Below are positions 7,903 to 16,334 of a stretch of DNA of 64,000 nt, piece after piece (positions within the stretch are counted from its first letter, which is position 1; every line of letters begins with the position of its first letter). Source of the stretch: Streptomyces sp. CB01373 (GTDB lineage Bacteria; Actinomycetota; Actinomycetes; Streptomycetales; Streptomycetaceae). The translations under genes and the position numbers were made by a program. The notes beneath the pieces were generated by a model. The model searched no databases. It saw nothing but the letters and a program-made list of their open reading frames with translations, and was not told the DNA's origin. Location: NCBI RefSeq assembly GCF_002803075.1, contig NZ_NNBK01000008.1, forward strand, positions 1-64,000, read 5' to 3'.

Positions 7903-8730
7903 TCAGCGCCGCGCGGAAGGCCAGGGTGCGGATTGAGCGGGGAAACCGGCAGGAGTCTCGGCAGGGGCCACACGTACTGCGCTGTGGCGCGGATGCCATG
8001 GGCCGTGGCTCGGCGCCGCGGGCCGTACCGGCGGTGCGGCGCTCGGGGGGTCAGCGGGCTGGTTCACCGCGCCCGGGGCCTGCGCGAGTCCGGTGGCCCA
8101 CAGCTGGTCGACACGCGAGCGCTCGGTGGCGTTCGGGTAGCGGTTGGTGCAGGATGTGCCGGCGTAGCCGCCCGACATCAGCTCACTGCACGGCCCGCTG
8201 TAGTCGTCCGGCAGGCCCAGTATGTGCCCGGTCTCGTGGGTGACGACGCGGACCGAGTCGTACTGCTGGTTCTGGTTGTAGTCGAGGAAGACGTAGCCAC
8301 TTCCGTGGCCGTTGGTGGAGGCGTAGGACCCGCGCGAGTCGTTGCCCTCGTAGTAGGAGAAGTCGGCACCGCTCGACGCCTCCTGGAGCTTGACGTTGGA
8401 CTCGGAGCTGTTCCAGATCGAGGCCGCGCTCGATATCTGCGAACGGAAGCTCGGTGCGTGGGAGGCGTTGTAGTAGACAGTCACCGCCTGCGCGTTCGGC
8501 TGGGCGGCACGCTTCTCGGCGACGGACTTGAGCACCGCCTCGAAGAACGCCTTGTTGTTCGCGGCCTCCTCACCCGACCCGGCGTACCGTGCCACGGAGG
8601 TACCGGCGGCAGCGGACGGGGTGGCGGCCGGCTGGGCGCTCGCCGGCACGGCCGCCATCAGCGTGCTCGAGGCCAGACCCAGGCCGAGAGCGAGGGCGAG
8701 GAGTCTCGCGGACGTTCGGGACGACTTCAT
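7903..8730 (-). CDS. Snapalysin-family secreted zinc metalloprotease, C-terminally extended
   Basis: 275 residues; start ATG 8730 with GTAGGAG upstream. Residues 1-32 form a Sec signal peptide ending ASAQ. The metzincin zinc site [11 protein letters not shown] is at 165-175, followed by the snapalysin signature [12 protein letters not shown] and a second Cys (C181, C194) that should form a disulfide. Snapalysins normally stop soon after the ERSRV..LWA.G segment (about residue 214). Here about 60 Pro/Ala-rich residues follow, probably readthrough into unrelated sequence or a flexible tail. The LysR regulator often found next to snapalysin genes is not present. Confidence 0.85.
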   Translation of the reverse strand: MKSSRTSARLLALALGLGLASSTLMAAVPASAQPAATPSAAAGTSVARYAGSGEEAANNKAFFEAVLKSVAEKRAAQPNAQAVTVYYNASHAPSFRSQISSAASIWNSSESNVKLQEASSGADFSYYEGNDSRGSYASTNGHGSGYVFLDYNQNQQYDSVRVVTHETGHILGLPDDYSGPCSELMSGGYAGTSCTNRYPNATERSRVDQLWATGLAQAPGAVNQPADPPSAAPPVRPAAPSHGPWHPRHSAVRVAPAETPAGFPAQSAPWPSARR

Positions 8731-9301
8731 GTGGGGGGCTCCTACTCACTCGGTGACGCCGAGCGCCCGGTGCGCGGTCGACCATGCGTGAACACCGGTT
8801 CCGAACTGCGGCGACGTCCTGTGGGTCGACATTCTTAGAACGGCTCCACAGGGAGCGCAAAGGGCCCCGCCACTACGTCGCCTCGTAGGTCCCGGGACCT
8901 CGCCAGGGCAGTGCACGGGCCTCCGGTTCCGCACATGGCGGCGGGAGGGGAAGCTGTCGCATCGTCAGAAGCCTTACGGGACGGGGCAGCGGGCGTGCGG
9001 ACCGACCGAGTGGAATTCCGGGAAGCATGACGGAATACAAATACGGACCAAGACGGACAAAACCACAGATGCCCGTCATGCCACGACTACTAAGTACGCC
9101 GGTTGATTGGTGGAGCGCTGTGACCGACGTCATAGAACATGGGCTTCCGTGGCTTTCGCGCCCCATGGACCCCGGGGCCTGCAGGGAGTCACCCTCGGCG
9201 CTGGGCGGCATCCCTCACCGCTGAGCCGCCGCCACTCAGCAAGTGCACATGCGGGCCTTCTCCCTGCTGCCTTCCGGACGTGGTGGCACGGATCGCCTGG
9301 T
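8731..9301. other. 571-base region without a supported gene
   Basis: It lies upstream of the protease gene. A plus frame at 9027-9224 (65 codons) and an overlapping minus frame at 8873-9211 have no family match, and neither has a clear ribosome site. I see no repeat or operator. Confidence 0.5.
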
Positions 9302-9766
9302 TCAGCGAGGCGCGTACGCCACACGCTCGAAGGGCCACTCACGGGACAGCCAGTCGCTGACGACGCGGTAGAGCTCAGCGTCGAGGGAAGCGTTATCCGC
9401 CCGGACCCAGGAGCGGACGTCAGTGACACCGGGGTCTTGGGGTGAGCCGTATATGTAGACACAGCCGATGACGTCATCCCCAGGGACCGACAGGACGGTG
9501 TAGGTGAAGCCGACGCGCCGGTCGAAGTCCTCCGCGTGCCGGCGCAGGTCGTCGAGGTTGGCCTCCAGGGACATGCCCACCGGAGGCGGCCAGGAGCGGC
9601 CGGCGAAGTCGGGGTTGGCTCGGATGTGGGCGATGCTGGAGGTCCAGGCGGCGTGATCGGCAGCATTGTGCTGAGGACCGAGGGGCTCCAGGCGGAAGCG
9701 GTCGGTGGCAGGCGGGTGCGGTACGGCGAAATCGGGAGCCACGAGGAACTGGTCAGGTGAAGTCAC
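9302..9766 (-). CDS. GNAT-like N-acetyltransferase
   Basis: 154 residues from ATG 9766. Pattern of a GNAT-family protein: FRLEPLGPQHNAADHAAW at the start (beta1-alpha1), RRVGFTYTVLSVPGDDVIGCVYIYG (beta2-beta4 hairpin) and VRSWVRADNASLDAELYRVVSDWL (motif A region). The glycine-rich acetyl-CoA loop is weak, as in several streptomycete members of this subfamily. Substrate unknown. It sits in the interval between tRNA fragments 2 and 3. Confidence 0.7.
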   Translation of the reverse strand: MTSPDQFLVAPDFAVPHPPATDRFRLEPLGPQHNAADHAAWTSSIAHIRANPDFAGRSWPPPVGMSLEANLDDLRRHAEDFDRRVGFTYTVLSVPGDDVIGCVYIYGSPQDPGVTDVRSWVRADNASLDAELYRVVSDWLSREWPFERVAYAPR

Positions 9767-9917
9767 CGCGGGAGGTTACCCCCGGGCCCCTGCCGATCTC
9801 TCGCGAATATCGGGAGACAGCGCCGATAGCCGTCGTGATGAACCCCGACACCAGCGACTCCGGGCAGGCGTGTACCCACGAATGCTGATCCGGTCGTCAC
9901 GGAAAAGGGCGACGGCA

Positions 9918-10667
9918 TCAGAACCAGCCCGCGATCCAACTCCTGAGGCGGTGGCCGACGGAGCCTCTTCCCTCCTCGCGGGCTGACGGGGCCGTTCGCA
10001 CTGGCTCCGGCGCCACCGGCCGGTCTGCGGGGGAGCCGGCAGGCTTCGGTTCGTACGGGCAGAGCGGCGCGTGAAGGCCTTTCTGCGGTTGCGAGGTGCC
10101 GCGGACCAGAGTGCAGCGGTGGTGGCGGTCGGGGCGGACGCGGGAGGTACGCCACCCCGTATGCGACGTGGAGGCGAGGGCATGGTCGACGCCGCCTGCC
10201 AGGGCTTCTGCGGTATCCGCGAAGAACCAGCCCGTTGCATACACGCTGTCCAGGCTGAGCCACTCCATGCGAATGACCGGTCTGCTCAGGACAGTCTCGA
10301 ACCAGGTGGCGCACTGCTCGGCGAGCTGTTCTGCCGTCCCGCTCGCGTGGAAGAACCCGTCCTCGGGTGTCTCGTGGAGGTTGAAGAGCTGGTCGCGGAC
10401 CTTGCCGGCACGCATATGGGTGCCGTGGAAGTGCACCGCCCATTCGCCGAGTGTCAGGCGCCGCTCGCTGTCGCTGAGAGAGATGTGGACCAGCAGCGAT
10501 GAGTCGTCTTCGGGGCGGTCGACGCTGCTGTGTGCCGGCGGCACGCGCCATGAAGCGGCTCGGGCCCGCAGGGTCGCGATGAAAGCCAGCTCGCCCGCAT
10601 CGAAGTCCCAGGGCTCCTCGCCGTCCTCCTGAGGGTCTTCAACTACGAACCAGGGGCTGCTGTCCAC
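9918..10667 (-). CDS. Hypothetical protein
   Basis: 249 residues from position 10667. The first about 175 residues look like a folded alpha/beta domain (WAVHFHGTHMRAGKVRDQLFNLHETPEDGFFHASGTAEQLAEQCATWFETVLSRP and following, shown here only as landmarks). The rest is Arg/Pro-rich and low in complexity. I do not recognise the family. No signal peptide or membrane segment. It is the last gene before tRNA fragment 3, so it is probably part of the accessory block. Confidence 0.55.
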   Translation of the reverse strand: MDSSPWFVVEDPQEDGEEPWDFDAGELAFIATLRARAASWRVPPAHSSVDRPEDDSSLLVHISLSDSERRLTLGEWAVHFHGTHMRAGKVRDQLFNLHETPEDGFFHASGTAEQLAEQCATWFETVLSRPVIRMEWLSLDSVYATGWFFADTAEALAGGVDHALASTSHTGWRTSRVRPDRHHRCTLVRGTSQPQKGLHAPLCPYEPKPAGSPADRPVAPEPVRTAPSAREEGRGSVGHRLRSWIAGWF

Positions 10668-10765
10668 GCGCCGACTCTAGAACTCCGCCACCGTCCGTTC
10701 GCCGAGGGGTACATGTCCGCGGACATCACCGCAGGAAACAGCAGGCCCCGATGTTCGGCCAGGAG

Positions 10766-10800
10766 AGCGGGTGTCGCAGGTTCGCATCCTGTCGGGGGCA
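10766..10800 (+). repeat. tRNA-Arg(CCU) 3' fragment 3, decayed att site
   Basis: Third copy, starting at the 3' anticodon strand AGCGG (10766-10770) and ending at the discriminator A. The T loop reads TTCGCAT and the last T-stem base is T, so it is decayed. No 5' half. This copy probably marks the right border of the accessory block. Confidence 0.75.
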
Positions 10801-10807
10801 GAGAGGG

Positions 10808-10848
10808 AAGGGCCGGCTCGGGAGGGGGTTCCTTCCGGGCCGGCCCTT
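10808..10848 (+). terminator. Terminator hairpin after tRNA fragment 3
   Basis: Stem AAGGGCCGGC (10808-10817) pairs with 10839-10848; the loop also holds a GGGAGGGGG / CCTTCC inner pairing. The sequence is homologous to the hairpin at 7714-7754, including the bases that follow (CTTCGTCGTGTTCG). Confidence 0.7.
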
Positions 10849-10932
10849 CGTCGTGTTCGGGGTCGGGCCACACGTGGGCCACTGGAGTCCGCGCCAATTC
10901 ACATGGCCGCCCCGGCGGAACGGGGCGTCAGG

Positions 10933-12651
10933 TCAGCGGTCGTACTCGGTGCTCTCCCCGCTGGTGAAGCAGGTTCCCGGGTCAGTTGTCGTCGGCGGAC
11001 GTTCCTTGAGGATCCGTCGGGCTCGTACCTCTCCCCAACTGGTCTCGTACCAGGACGCCGTTGCCGGGCCGAGTCCCTTTGCCAGGGGACCGAGGACGCA
11101 GGACCGCATGGGCTCTCTCAGCCTGTCCAGAGCCGGGACCGCGTCCGCCGAGAGGCCACGCGCGTAGTCCAGGTCGAAGTTGTGGGTCTTCTCGTACCGC
11201 CGCACGTTGTTCTCGGCGATCAGCCCGTCGGGAGAGGCCAGGCCGAAGGCGAGGGCCACGGCAGCGGCCGACGCGGCGACGGCGCGGGGCAGCCAGCGTG
11301 CGCCCCAGACTCCGGCGGCCATGATCAGCAGGATGACCAGGCCGAGCCACAGCTCCACGGTCACGACGGAGATCCGCAGCCGCGTCAGCCCGTACGCCTC
11401 GACGTACATGCCCATGCGCCGTACCGCCGAGGCGACCACGACCAGGGTGAGTGCGCAGAGGGTGCCGAGGACTCCTCGCACCAGGTTCCGGTCACCGGGC
11501 CCGCCGCGCGGTGCCCAGCGCAGCGCGAAGACGATGACCAGGAGGGTGAGGAGCGTTGCGAACAGGAGTTGCCAGAAGCCCTGCCGCGCGTACTCGGAGT
11601 AGGTCTGGCCGGTCTTGTCCAGGACAGCCTTGTACCCGCCGAAGAGGACGGCGAGCTGGATGGCGTTGAAGACGGCGAACAGCACGCACAGCACGAGCAG
11701 GGGAAGCGCCCACTCAGCCCGGCCGCGGGCGCGGCCCGGGCTCGTCTTGAGGCTGTCCCACCGCAGAGGGGCGGCGGCGGTGTGAGCCGCCGCGAGGGCA
11801 CCGAAGACCCCGAGGGCGAACAGCACCAGGCGCCAGGGGCCATCGCCGACGGACGTGTCCGGGACCATCCTGCTCAGCAGGTCGGCGAAGGCCGCGTCGG
11901 CCCCGGCGAACAGTGCGCCGAAGACGAGGAGGAGCACAGCCGTCACTGCGAGGGCGCGCAGCGCGGAGCCCAGACTGCCGGATGCGTTGCCGGCACGGGT
12001 GCGCACTCCTCGCCAGCCCCAGCGTGCGCCCTTGGGCAGCGAGTCGAGCAGTCCCAACGGGCTGAGGACGACGCCGGACCAGGTCCGCGAGCCGTGGAGG
12101 GCGAGCGATGCGAGACCGATGGCGGTGGCCACGGCGAGGAGGGAAGGCCACTGGGCGGCGCGGACCGCCGGAACCAGCAGGAGGGCGAGTCCTCCGATGC
12201 CCCAGGCGAGCGTCCAGGGACGGGCTTGTACCCGGCCTGCCTGGCGCGCGGCGAAGTAGGCGGTGACCGCGGCGGGCAGGGCGACGAGGAACAGGTTGGC
12301 GCCCATACCGTCGTTGAGCAGCACCATGCTGAGCACACCGGTGGCGAGTGCCGCCCAGAGGACGTCGGTGTTCACGGTGGAGGGCGGTTCGCGGCGCAGG
12401 TCGGGTAACGAGGGTTTGTAGGGGTAGGCGCCCGCGTACAGAGGGCTGGGAGAAGTGGGCGGAAGGTACGGCGGGTGCCCGGCGCTGACGGCTTCGCCGG
12501 GCGGCGTGTCCGTCGCCGCGCGCGACCTGCCCTCCGGTGGTGTTCCCGCCCGCTGTGCTCCCCCCGTGTCCGCGGCCTCTCGCTCAGGTATTCGCCCCGA
12601 CTGCCTGGACCGCTCGGGCGGTTCGGCGGGCACAGGTAATTTCTCTGTCAT
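10933..12651 (-). CDS. DUF4173 multi-spanning membrane protein
   Basis: 572 residues from ATG 12651, behind GGGAGGGGG. Residues 1-95 are a hydrophilic Pro/Arg-rich cytoplasmic tail. About ten or more hydrophobic helices follow, from about 98 to 500, with DUF4173 features such as YAEYARQGFWQLL-like (here SEYARQGFWQLLFATLL) and YGLTRLRI. The C-terminal about 80 residues after NVRRYEKT are soluble. The family is widespread in actinobacteria with no established role; a membrane function is all that can be said. It is divergent from the gene at 12893. Confidence 0.85.
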   Translation of the reverse strand: MTEKLPVPAEPPERSRQSGRIPEREAADTGGAQRAGTPPEGRSRAATDTPPGEAVSAGHPPYLPPTSPSPLYAGAYPYKPSLPDLRREPPSTVNTDVLWAALATGVLSMVLLNDGMGANLFLVALPAAVTAYFAARQAGRVQARPWTLAWGIGGLALLLVPAVRAAQWPSLLAVATAIGLASLALHGSRTWSGVVLSPLGLLDSLPKGARWGWRGVRTRAGNASGSLGSALRALAVTAVLLLVFGALFAGADAAFADLLSRMVPDTSVGDGPWRLVLFALGVFGALAAAHTAAAPLRWDSLKTSPGRARGRAEWALPLLVLCVLFAVFNAIQLAVLFGGYKAVLDKTGQTYSEYARQGFWQLLFATLLTLLVIVFALRWAPRGGPGDRNLVRGVLGTLCALTLVVVASAVRRMGMYVEAYGLTRLRISVVTVELWLGLVILLIMAAGVWGARWLPRAVAASAAAVALAFGLASPDGLIAENNVRRYEKTHNFDLDYARGLSADAVPALDRLREPMRSCVLGPLAKGLGPATASWYETSWGEVRARRILKERPPTTTDPGTCFTSGESTEYDR

Positions 12652-12892
12652 GGGACCCCCTCCCAACCGGCCCCGGAACGCCCGTACTTGGGCGCGTCGA
12701 GCGGGTACCGGTGTCGCTTGCGAAGCACGCCGCCATGATCGACAGGGCGGCGTGCCCGCAAGGGTAACGGGACCGGCGGGGACGTCCGCGCTCGCGCAGC
12801 TCCCGAAGGCATGGCGGATCCGGCCCGGGGCTCTCGCCGTGCTTCGTCCTCTCGGCGCAACCGGGGGGCAGGTTCGGAGAGTCGTACCCGCC

Positions 12893-13510
12893 GTGGCAGA
12901 AGAACGTGCAGAGCACAGCGTGATGTTGTCGCCCGCCGCCTCCACGGCAGTGGGCATCGGCGGTCTGACCATCGCCGCCGTGGCGAGTTGGAGCAGCCTC
13001 CTACTGGTCGTGCAGGGGCGGGTGATCCCCGGCTGGGTCGTGAGTGCAGTTGTTCTTGTCCTGTCGCTCGTTCTCCGACGGTCCCTCATGCGGATGGGTA
13101 GCACGGCGGGTGCTTCGCGGCTCCCGCAGAAGCGGGCCACGTGGGCGCGGCTGGGGAGCATTCTGCTGATCACCGCGGCAGTGCTCGGCACGGCAGGGGG
13201 AGCGGCCGGCGACCTGATCTTCATCGCGAAGTACCACGTGCTGCGCCCTGAGGGGCCGGGGGGCTGCACGGCCGTGGTGCGGGAGACGTCCTTTCTCATG
13301 ATCGGCAATGGAGAGGCGTACGCGGTGGGTCGCACCGGCCTGGCCCTGGGCAAGTCGGGGTCGTGGACGGTCGACGACGGTTACCGGCCCGTCGACGCAG
13401 GTACGTACGAGTTGGTCTGGGGCCGGGACGGCGGTCTTCTGCGAATCAGCGGTACGAGCACCGATCCGGTCATCCGTGGAGGATCGGCCGACATCGACTG
13501 CGGATGGTGA
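12893..13510 (+). CDS. Small membrane protein with exported C-terminal domain
   Basis: 205 residues from GTG 12893 (GGAGA at 12876-12880); GTG 12920 or ATG 12923 are possible later starts. Three hydrophobic segments (about 17-40, 46-61 and 85-105) precede an extracytoplasmic part with two Cys (GGCTAVV and DIDCGW at the very C-terminus) and the repeated-looking GEAYAVGRTGLALGKSGSWTVDDGYRPVDAGTYELVW. The family is not recognised. It is convergent with the small membrane protein gene at 13562. Confidence 0.6.
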   Translation: MAEERAEHSVMLSPAASTAVGIGGLTIAAVASWSSLLLVVQGRVIPGWVVSAVVLVLSLVLRRSLMRMGSTAGASRLPQKRATWARLGSILLITAAVLGTAGGAAGDLIFIAKYHVLRPEGPGGCTAVVRETSFLMIGNGEAYAVGRTGLALGKSGSWTVDDGYRPVDAGTYELVWGRDGGLLRISGTSTDPVIRGGSADIDCGW

Positions 13511-13561
13511 GGCCGGTCACCTGGACCAAGGCTCGGACGCAAGGCTGCTCCGCCAACGTCA

Positions 13562-13999
13562 CTACTGCGGAAGCTTTTTGGTGCGTCGGTGGATGACCGC
13601 CAGCCGTACGGAGTACGCCAGGCAGGCGACGGCCAGGACGGGCAGGACGACCACGGCCGGGTTCACCCAGCCCGGCACCATGTCGTAGCCCGCGTTGCAT
13701 TTGTCGTGCAGCGGGAAAAACTGCGTTTCGTTGAGATGCGCACTGCGGTAGGCCTCGTCGTAGGTCTGGCCGGCGGAGTGGCAAGCCTCCGCCGGGTCCA
13801 GCGACGTTCCGGCCATAGCACCGACGAGCCAGGAGGCCACGGTCCCCAGCAGGAGCAGCACAGCGGTCCCGGCGAACCAGCCGGCACTGCGCCGCCACCG
13901 GCCGCCGACCAGCAACCGGCCCCAGAGCCAGAGCCCCAGCCCGACCAACACCACGAACAGCAAAAGGAGTTGAAACAAACCCATGGGCTGACTCTGCAC
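13562..13999 (-). CDS. Small three-helix membrane protein
   Basis: 145 residues from GTG 13999; ATG 13984 is an alternative, and neither is ideally spaced from AAGGAG. Hydrophobic segments lie at about 8-27, 40-62 and 112-135. The loop between the second and third carries two Cys (EACHSAGQTYDEAYRSAH and DKCNAGY), likely an extracytoplasmic disulfide. Family not recognised. It stands between the unrelated membrane protein and the ABC operon. Confidence 0.6.
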   Translation of the reverse strand: MQSQPMGLFQLLLLFVVLVGLGLWLWGRLLVGGRWRRSAGWFAGTAVLLLLGTVASWLVGAMAGTSLDPAEACHSAGQTYDEAYRSAHLNETQFFPLHDKCNAGYDMVPGWVNPAVVVLPVLAVACLAYSVRLAVIHRRTKKLPQ

Positions 14000-14319
14000 G
14001 CTCCTTCAGGACAGGTGAGTGCCACACCGGCCCATGGTCGAGCGCCCGCCCAAGTTGTTTCGGGACGAAGAGGTGGCTTGCCCAAGAGCTGGAGCTGTTG
14101 ATCCGAGGAGGCCCCGCCCTTGGAGCAGGCCGACACTCTTCCACACTACGCAGCGTGTACACATCAACTGTACGGTTACGCGATCAACAACCGCCACCAT
14201 CGGCAAGTCGCCGTGCGTCTTACGGCCTGTGCACCTCGTGAGGCATCTCGGCCGGCAAAGGTGATGTGACCGGGTGCCGCCCTCGGGTGGCACCCGGTCG
14301 CGCATGTGAAAGGAACAAC
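14000..14319. other. Promoter and leader region of the ABC operon
   Basis: 320 bases between divergent genes. It contains the palindrome GTGTACAC at 14155-14162 with a further TGTAC at 14169-14173, possible operator elements. A strong leader hairpin (14268-14299) lies just before the ABC ribosome site. No gene. Confidence 0.5.
14268..14299 (+). promoter_or_regulatory. Leader hairpin upstream of ABC operon
   Basis: A perfect 11-bp stem (14268-14278 with 14289-14299) with a 10-base loop ends 20 bases before the GTG start at 14320. No plus-strand gene lies upstream that would need a terminator, so it probably sits in the operon's own 5' leader and could act on readthrough or translation. There is no U tract. 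Confidence 0.55.
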
Positions 14320-15072
14320 GTGGAACCGATCGCTTCGCTGTCGGGGATCGCTCAGGGCTACGGCCGGCACCAGGTGATCAGTGGACTCGACTGGGATCTC
14401 GGCGTGGGGGTCCATGGGCTTCTGGGTCCCAACGGTGCGGGAAAGACAACGCTTCTCCGCACCCTTGCCACGGTTGCGCCTGCCCAGGAGGGGGCTCTGG
14501 AGATCTGCGGCAGAAAGGTGCACTCCGAGCGGACGGCCAGGGCGGCTCGGCCTCTGATCGGCTACCTGCCCCAGGAGTTCGGGTACTACCCGTCCTTTTC
14601 GGTCTACGATTTCGTCCGGTACAGCGCGTGGCTGCGGGGAGTTCCCGACGGTGAGGCCCACAGCGCGGCTCTGAAAGCGATCGCATCCGTCCTTCTCGAC
14701 GGACGTGCGCAGGACACGATGAAGTCTCTCTCCGGCGGCATGTTACGGCGCGCAGGTATTGCCGCGGCGATCGTCGGCTCGCCGAGACTCCTGCTCCTGG
14801 ACGAGCCGACCGTCGGCCTGGACCCGGAACAACGCTTGCAGTTCCGTGAGTTGATCAGATCGCTGACGGACTCGGCGATCGTGCTGAGCACACACCTCGT
14901 CGAGGATGTGGCGGCTGTCTGCGACCAGGTCGTCGTCATGCAGTCCGGAAGGTTCCTCTTCCGCGGCACCCCCGAGACCCTTGCGGGCAACTCCCGATCG
15001 GGAGTGGCGGGCGACAGCCCGTTGGAGCGCGGATACATGGCGGCCTTGTCGGGGCAGGGGGCGCTTTCCTGA
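14320..15072 (+). CDS. ABC transporter ATP-binding protein
   Basis: 250 residues from GTG 14320 behind AAAGGAA. Walker A GPNGAGKTT at 36-44, Q-loop YLPQEFG near 82-88, signature LSGGM at 137-141, Walker B LLLLDEP at 157-163, H-loop STHLVED with H192. This is a complete single nucleotide-binding domain of the export-type (CcmA-like) class. Its stop overlaps the next start by one base (TGATG). The two following genes encode membrane proteins, so the three probably form one transporter of unknown substrate. Confidence 0.93.
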   Translation: MEPIASLSGIAQGYGRHQVISGLDWDLGVGVHGLLGPNGAGKTTLLRTLATVAPAQEGALEICGRKVHSERTARAARPLIGYLPQEFGYYPSFSVYDFVRYSAWLRGVPDGEAHSAALKAIASVLLDGRAQDTMKSLSGGMLRRAGIAAAIVGSPRLLLLDEPTVGLDPEQRLQFRELIRSLTDSAIVLSTHLVEDVAAVCDQVVVMQSGRFLFRGTPETLAGNSRSGVAGDSPLERGYMAALSGQGALS

Positions 15073-16334
15073 TGCGTATTCTCGTGATGGAGCTGCGGCG
15101 CTCTCCGCTGCGATGGTGGTTTCCCGTCCTCGTCGCCCTGGACGTGGCGGTTCTTTTCGGACGGTCTCAATGGTGGATCGGCGTCTGGCCGCAGGCCAGC
15201 GCGGCGGCCCAGATACCCGCCTTCTATCTCGGCCCGTTCCTGGCCGCGTACGCCGCTTGGGCCTCCGGACGGATCCATCGGCTCGGCTTCGAGGACCAGC
15301 ACACCGCGGGAACCAGGCCCAGATGGCAGGTCGAGGGAGTGCACATCGCGGCAGTCGCCGTTTACGGTGGCGGCGCCTACATCGTGGGCGCCGTGGTTGC
15401 CGCGGCAGTCAGTCACCACGATGCCGGACCCGGGTTCCTGTGGCCCAGTTACCTGCTGCTGGGTGCCGCGCTCATCGTTCTGTGCATCGCTGTCGGCCAC
15501 CTCGCCGGGCGCTGGTTCCCGTCCGGTTTCGCCACCCCGGTCGTCTCCGGTCTGGCCTGCTTCGTGGCGGTGACGATGAACGGCGGCCCGATGAAGGCCG
15601 GCTTGTTCGTGCTCTCCGGTGCCCCTGCCGTGGAAGTGACTCCGGAGCGTCTCGCCATTCGATGGGGGCTGGCGCTCTCCGCGGTGGCCGTCGCCGTTCT
15701 CACGCCACGAAGGCTGCTCGGATACGCCGGCGCACGCGGGAAGCTGATCGTCAGGCTGCCGGCCATCGGCAGTTCGGCGCTGGCCGTCGCGTGCCTGGCA
15801 GGCGTGCTCACGGCGGGCCCCGTGCAGACGGCGCGGGCGAATCCGAGCGCTCCGATGTGCACGCGTACCGAGCCCAAGATCTGCGTATGGCCCGAGGAGC
15901 GCATGTACATACCGCGGCTTGAGGCGCTGGCAAGGCGCGTATCCGAGCTTCCTCCGGTCATCAAATCCCCCTCGGTGTTCTACGAGGAAGGGCTCAGGGG
16001 CGACAAGGCACAGGACACCGACTTCTCGATCTTCGAGGGGTCCATGTGGGAGGTGGCCGACAGCATGTCCATCGCGATCTCCCGGGCGTCCACTCCGCCC
16101 TACTGCCAGGCGGTGAACAGCAGTGCCGAAGACCGGCGCATGATGGCGTACTTCGAGCTCGACTCGTGGCTCGCGGCCCGGATCTCAGGTGCTGGGCAGC
16201 CGTCCGGCATTCACGGAGGGCCGCCTGGTGTCGACCAGAGAGCGATCGCAAGGCTGATCAAGCAGTCCGGGCCGGCACAGGAGGACTGGGCGAAGAAGCG
16301 GATCAAGGTGATCGAGGGTACGCGCTGTGCTTGA
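15072..16334 (+). CDS. ABC-operon membrane protein with large C-terminal soluble domain
   Basis: 420 residues. About seven hydrophobic segments (roughly 13-28, 45-66, 90-115, 123-145, 150-170, 195-212, 228-250) are followed by about 165 residues predicted outside the membrane, beginning near CTRTEPKICVWPEERMYIPRLEALARRVSELP. Cys residues in this part could form disulfides. Coupled to the ATPase gene (1-base overlap) and to the next gene (8-base overlap). Probably the permease; the exported domain may bind substrate or a partner. Family name not certain. Confidence 0.7.
   Translation: MRILVMELRRSPLRWWFPVLVALDVAVLFGRSQWWIGVWPQASAAAQIPAFYLGPFLAAYAAWASGRIHRLGFEDQHTAGTRPRWQVEGVHIAAVAVYGGGAYIVGAVVAAAVSHHDAGPGFLWPSYLLLGAALIVLCIAVGHLAGRWFPSGFATPVVSGLACFVAVTMNGGPMKAGLFVLSGAPAVEVTPERLAIRWGLALSAVAVAVLTPRRLLGYAGARGKLIVRLPAIGSSALAVACLAGVLTAGPVQTARANPSAPMCTRTEPKICVWPEERMYIPRLEALARRVSELPPVIKSPSVFYEEGLRGDKAQDTDFSIFEGSMWEVADSMSIAISRASTPPYCQAVNSSAEDRRMMAYFELDSWLAARISGAGQPSGIHGGPPGVDQRAIARLIKQSGPAQEDWAKKRIKVIEGTRCA

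Noticed and set aside
9027..9224. Plus-strand 65-codon frame with a plausible-looking start
   Set aside because: No convincing ribosome site or family match, and the second half reads as antisense-like low-complexity sequence.
10771..12408. Plus-strand 545-codon open frame after tRNA fragment 3
   Set aside because: It begins inside the tRNA scar, is antisense to the DUF4173 gene and has a charged low-complexity translation.
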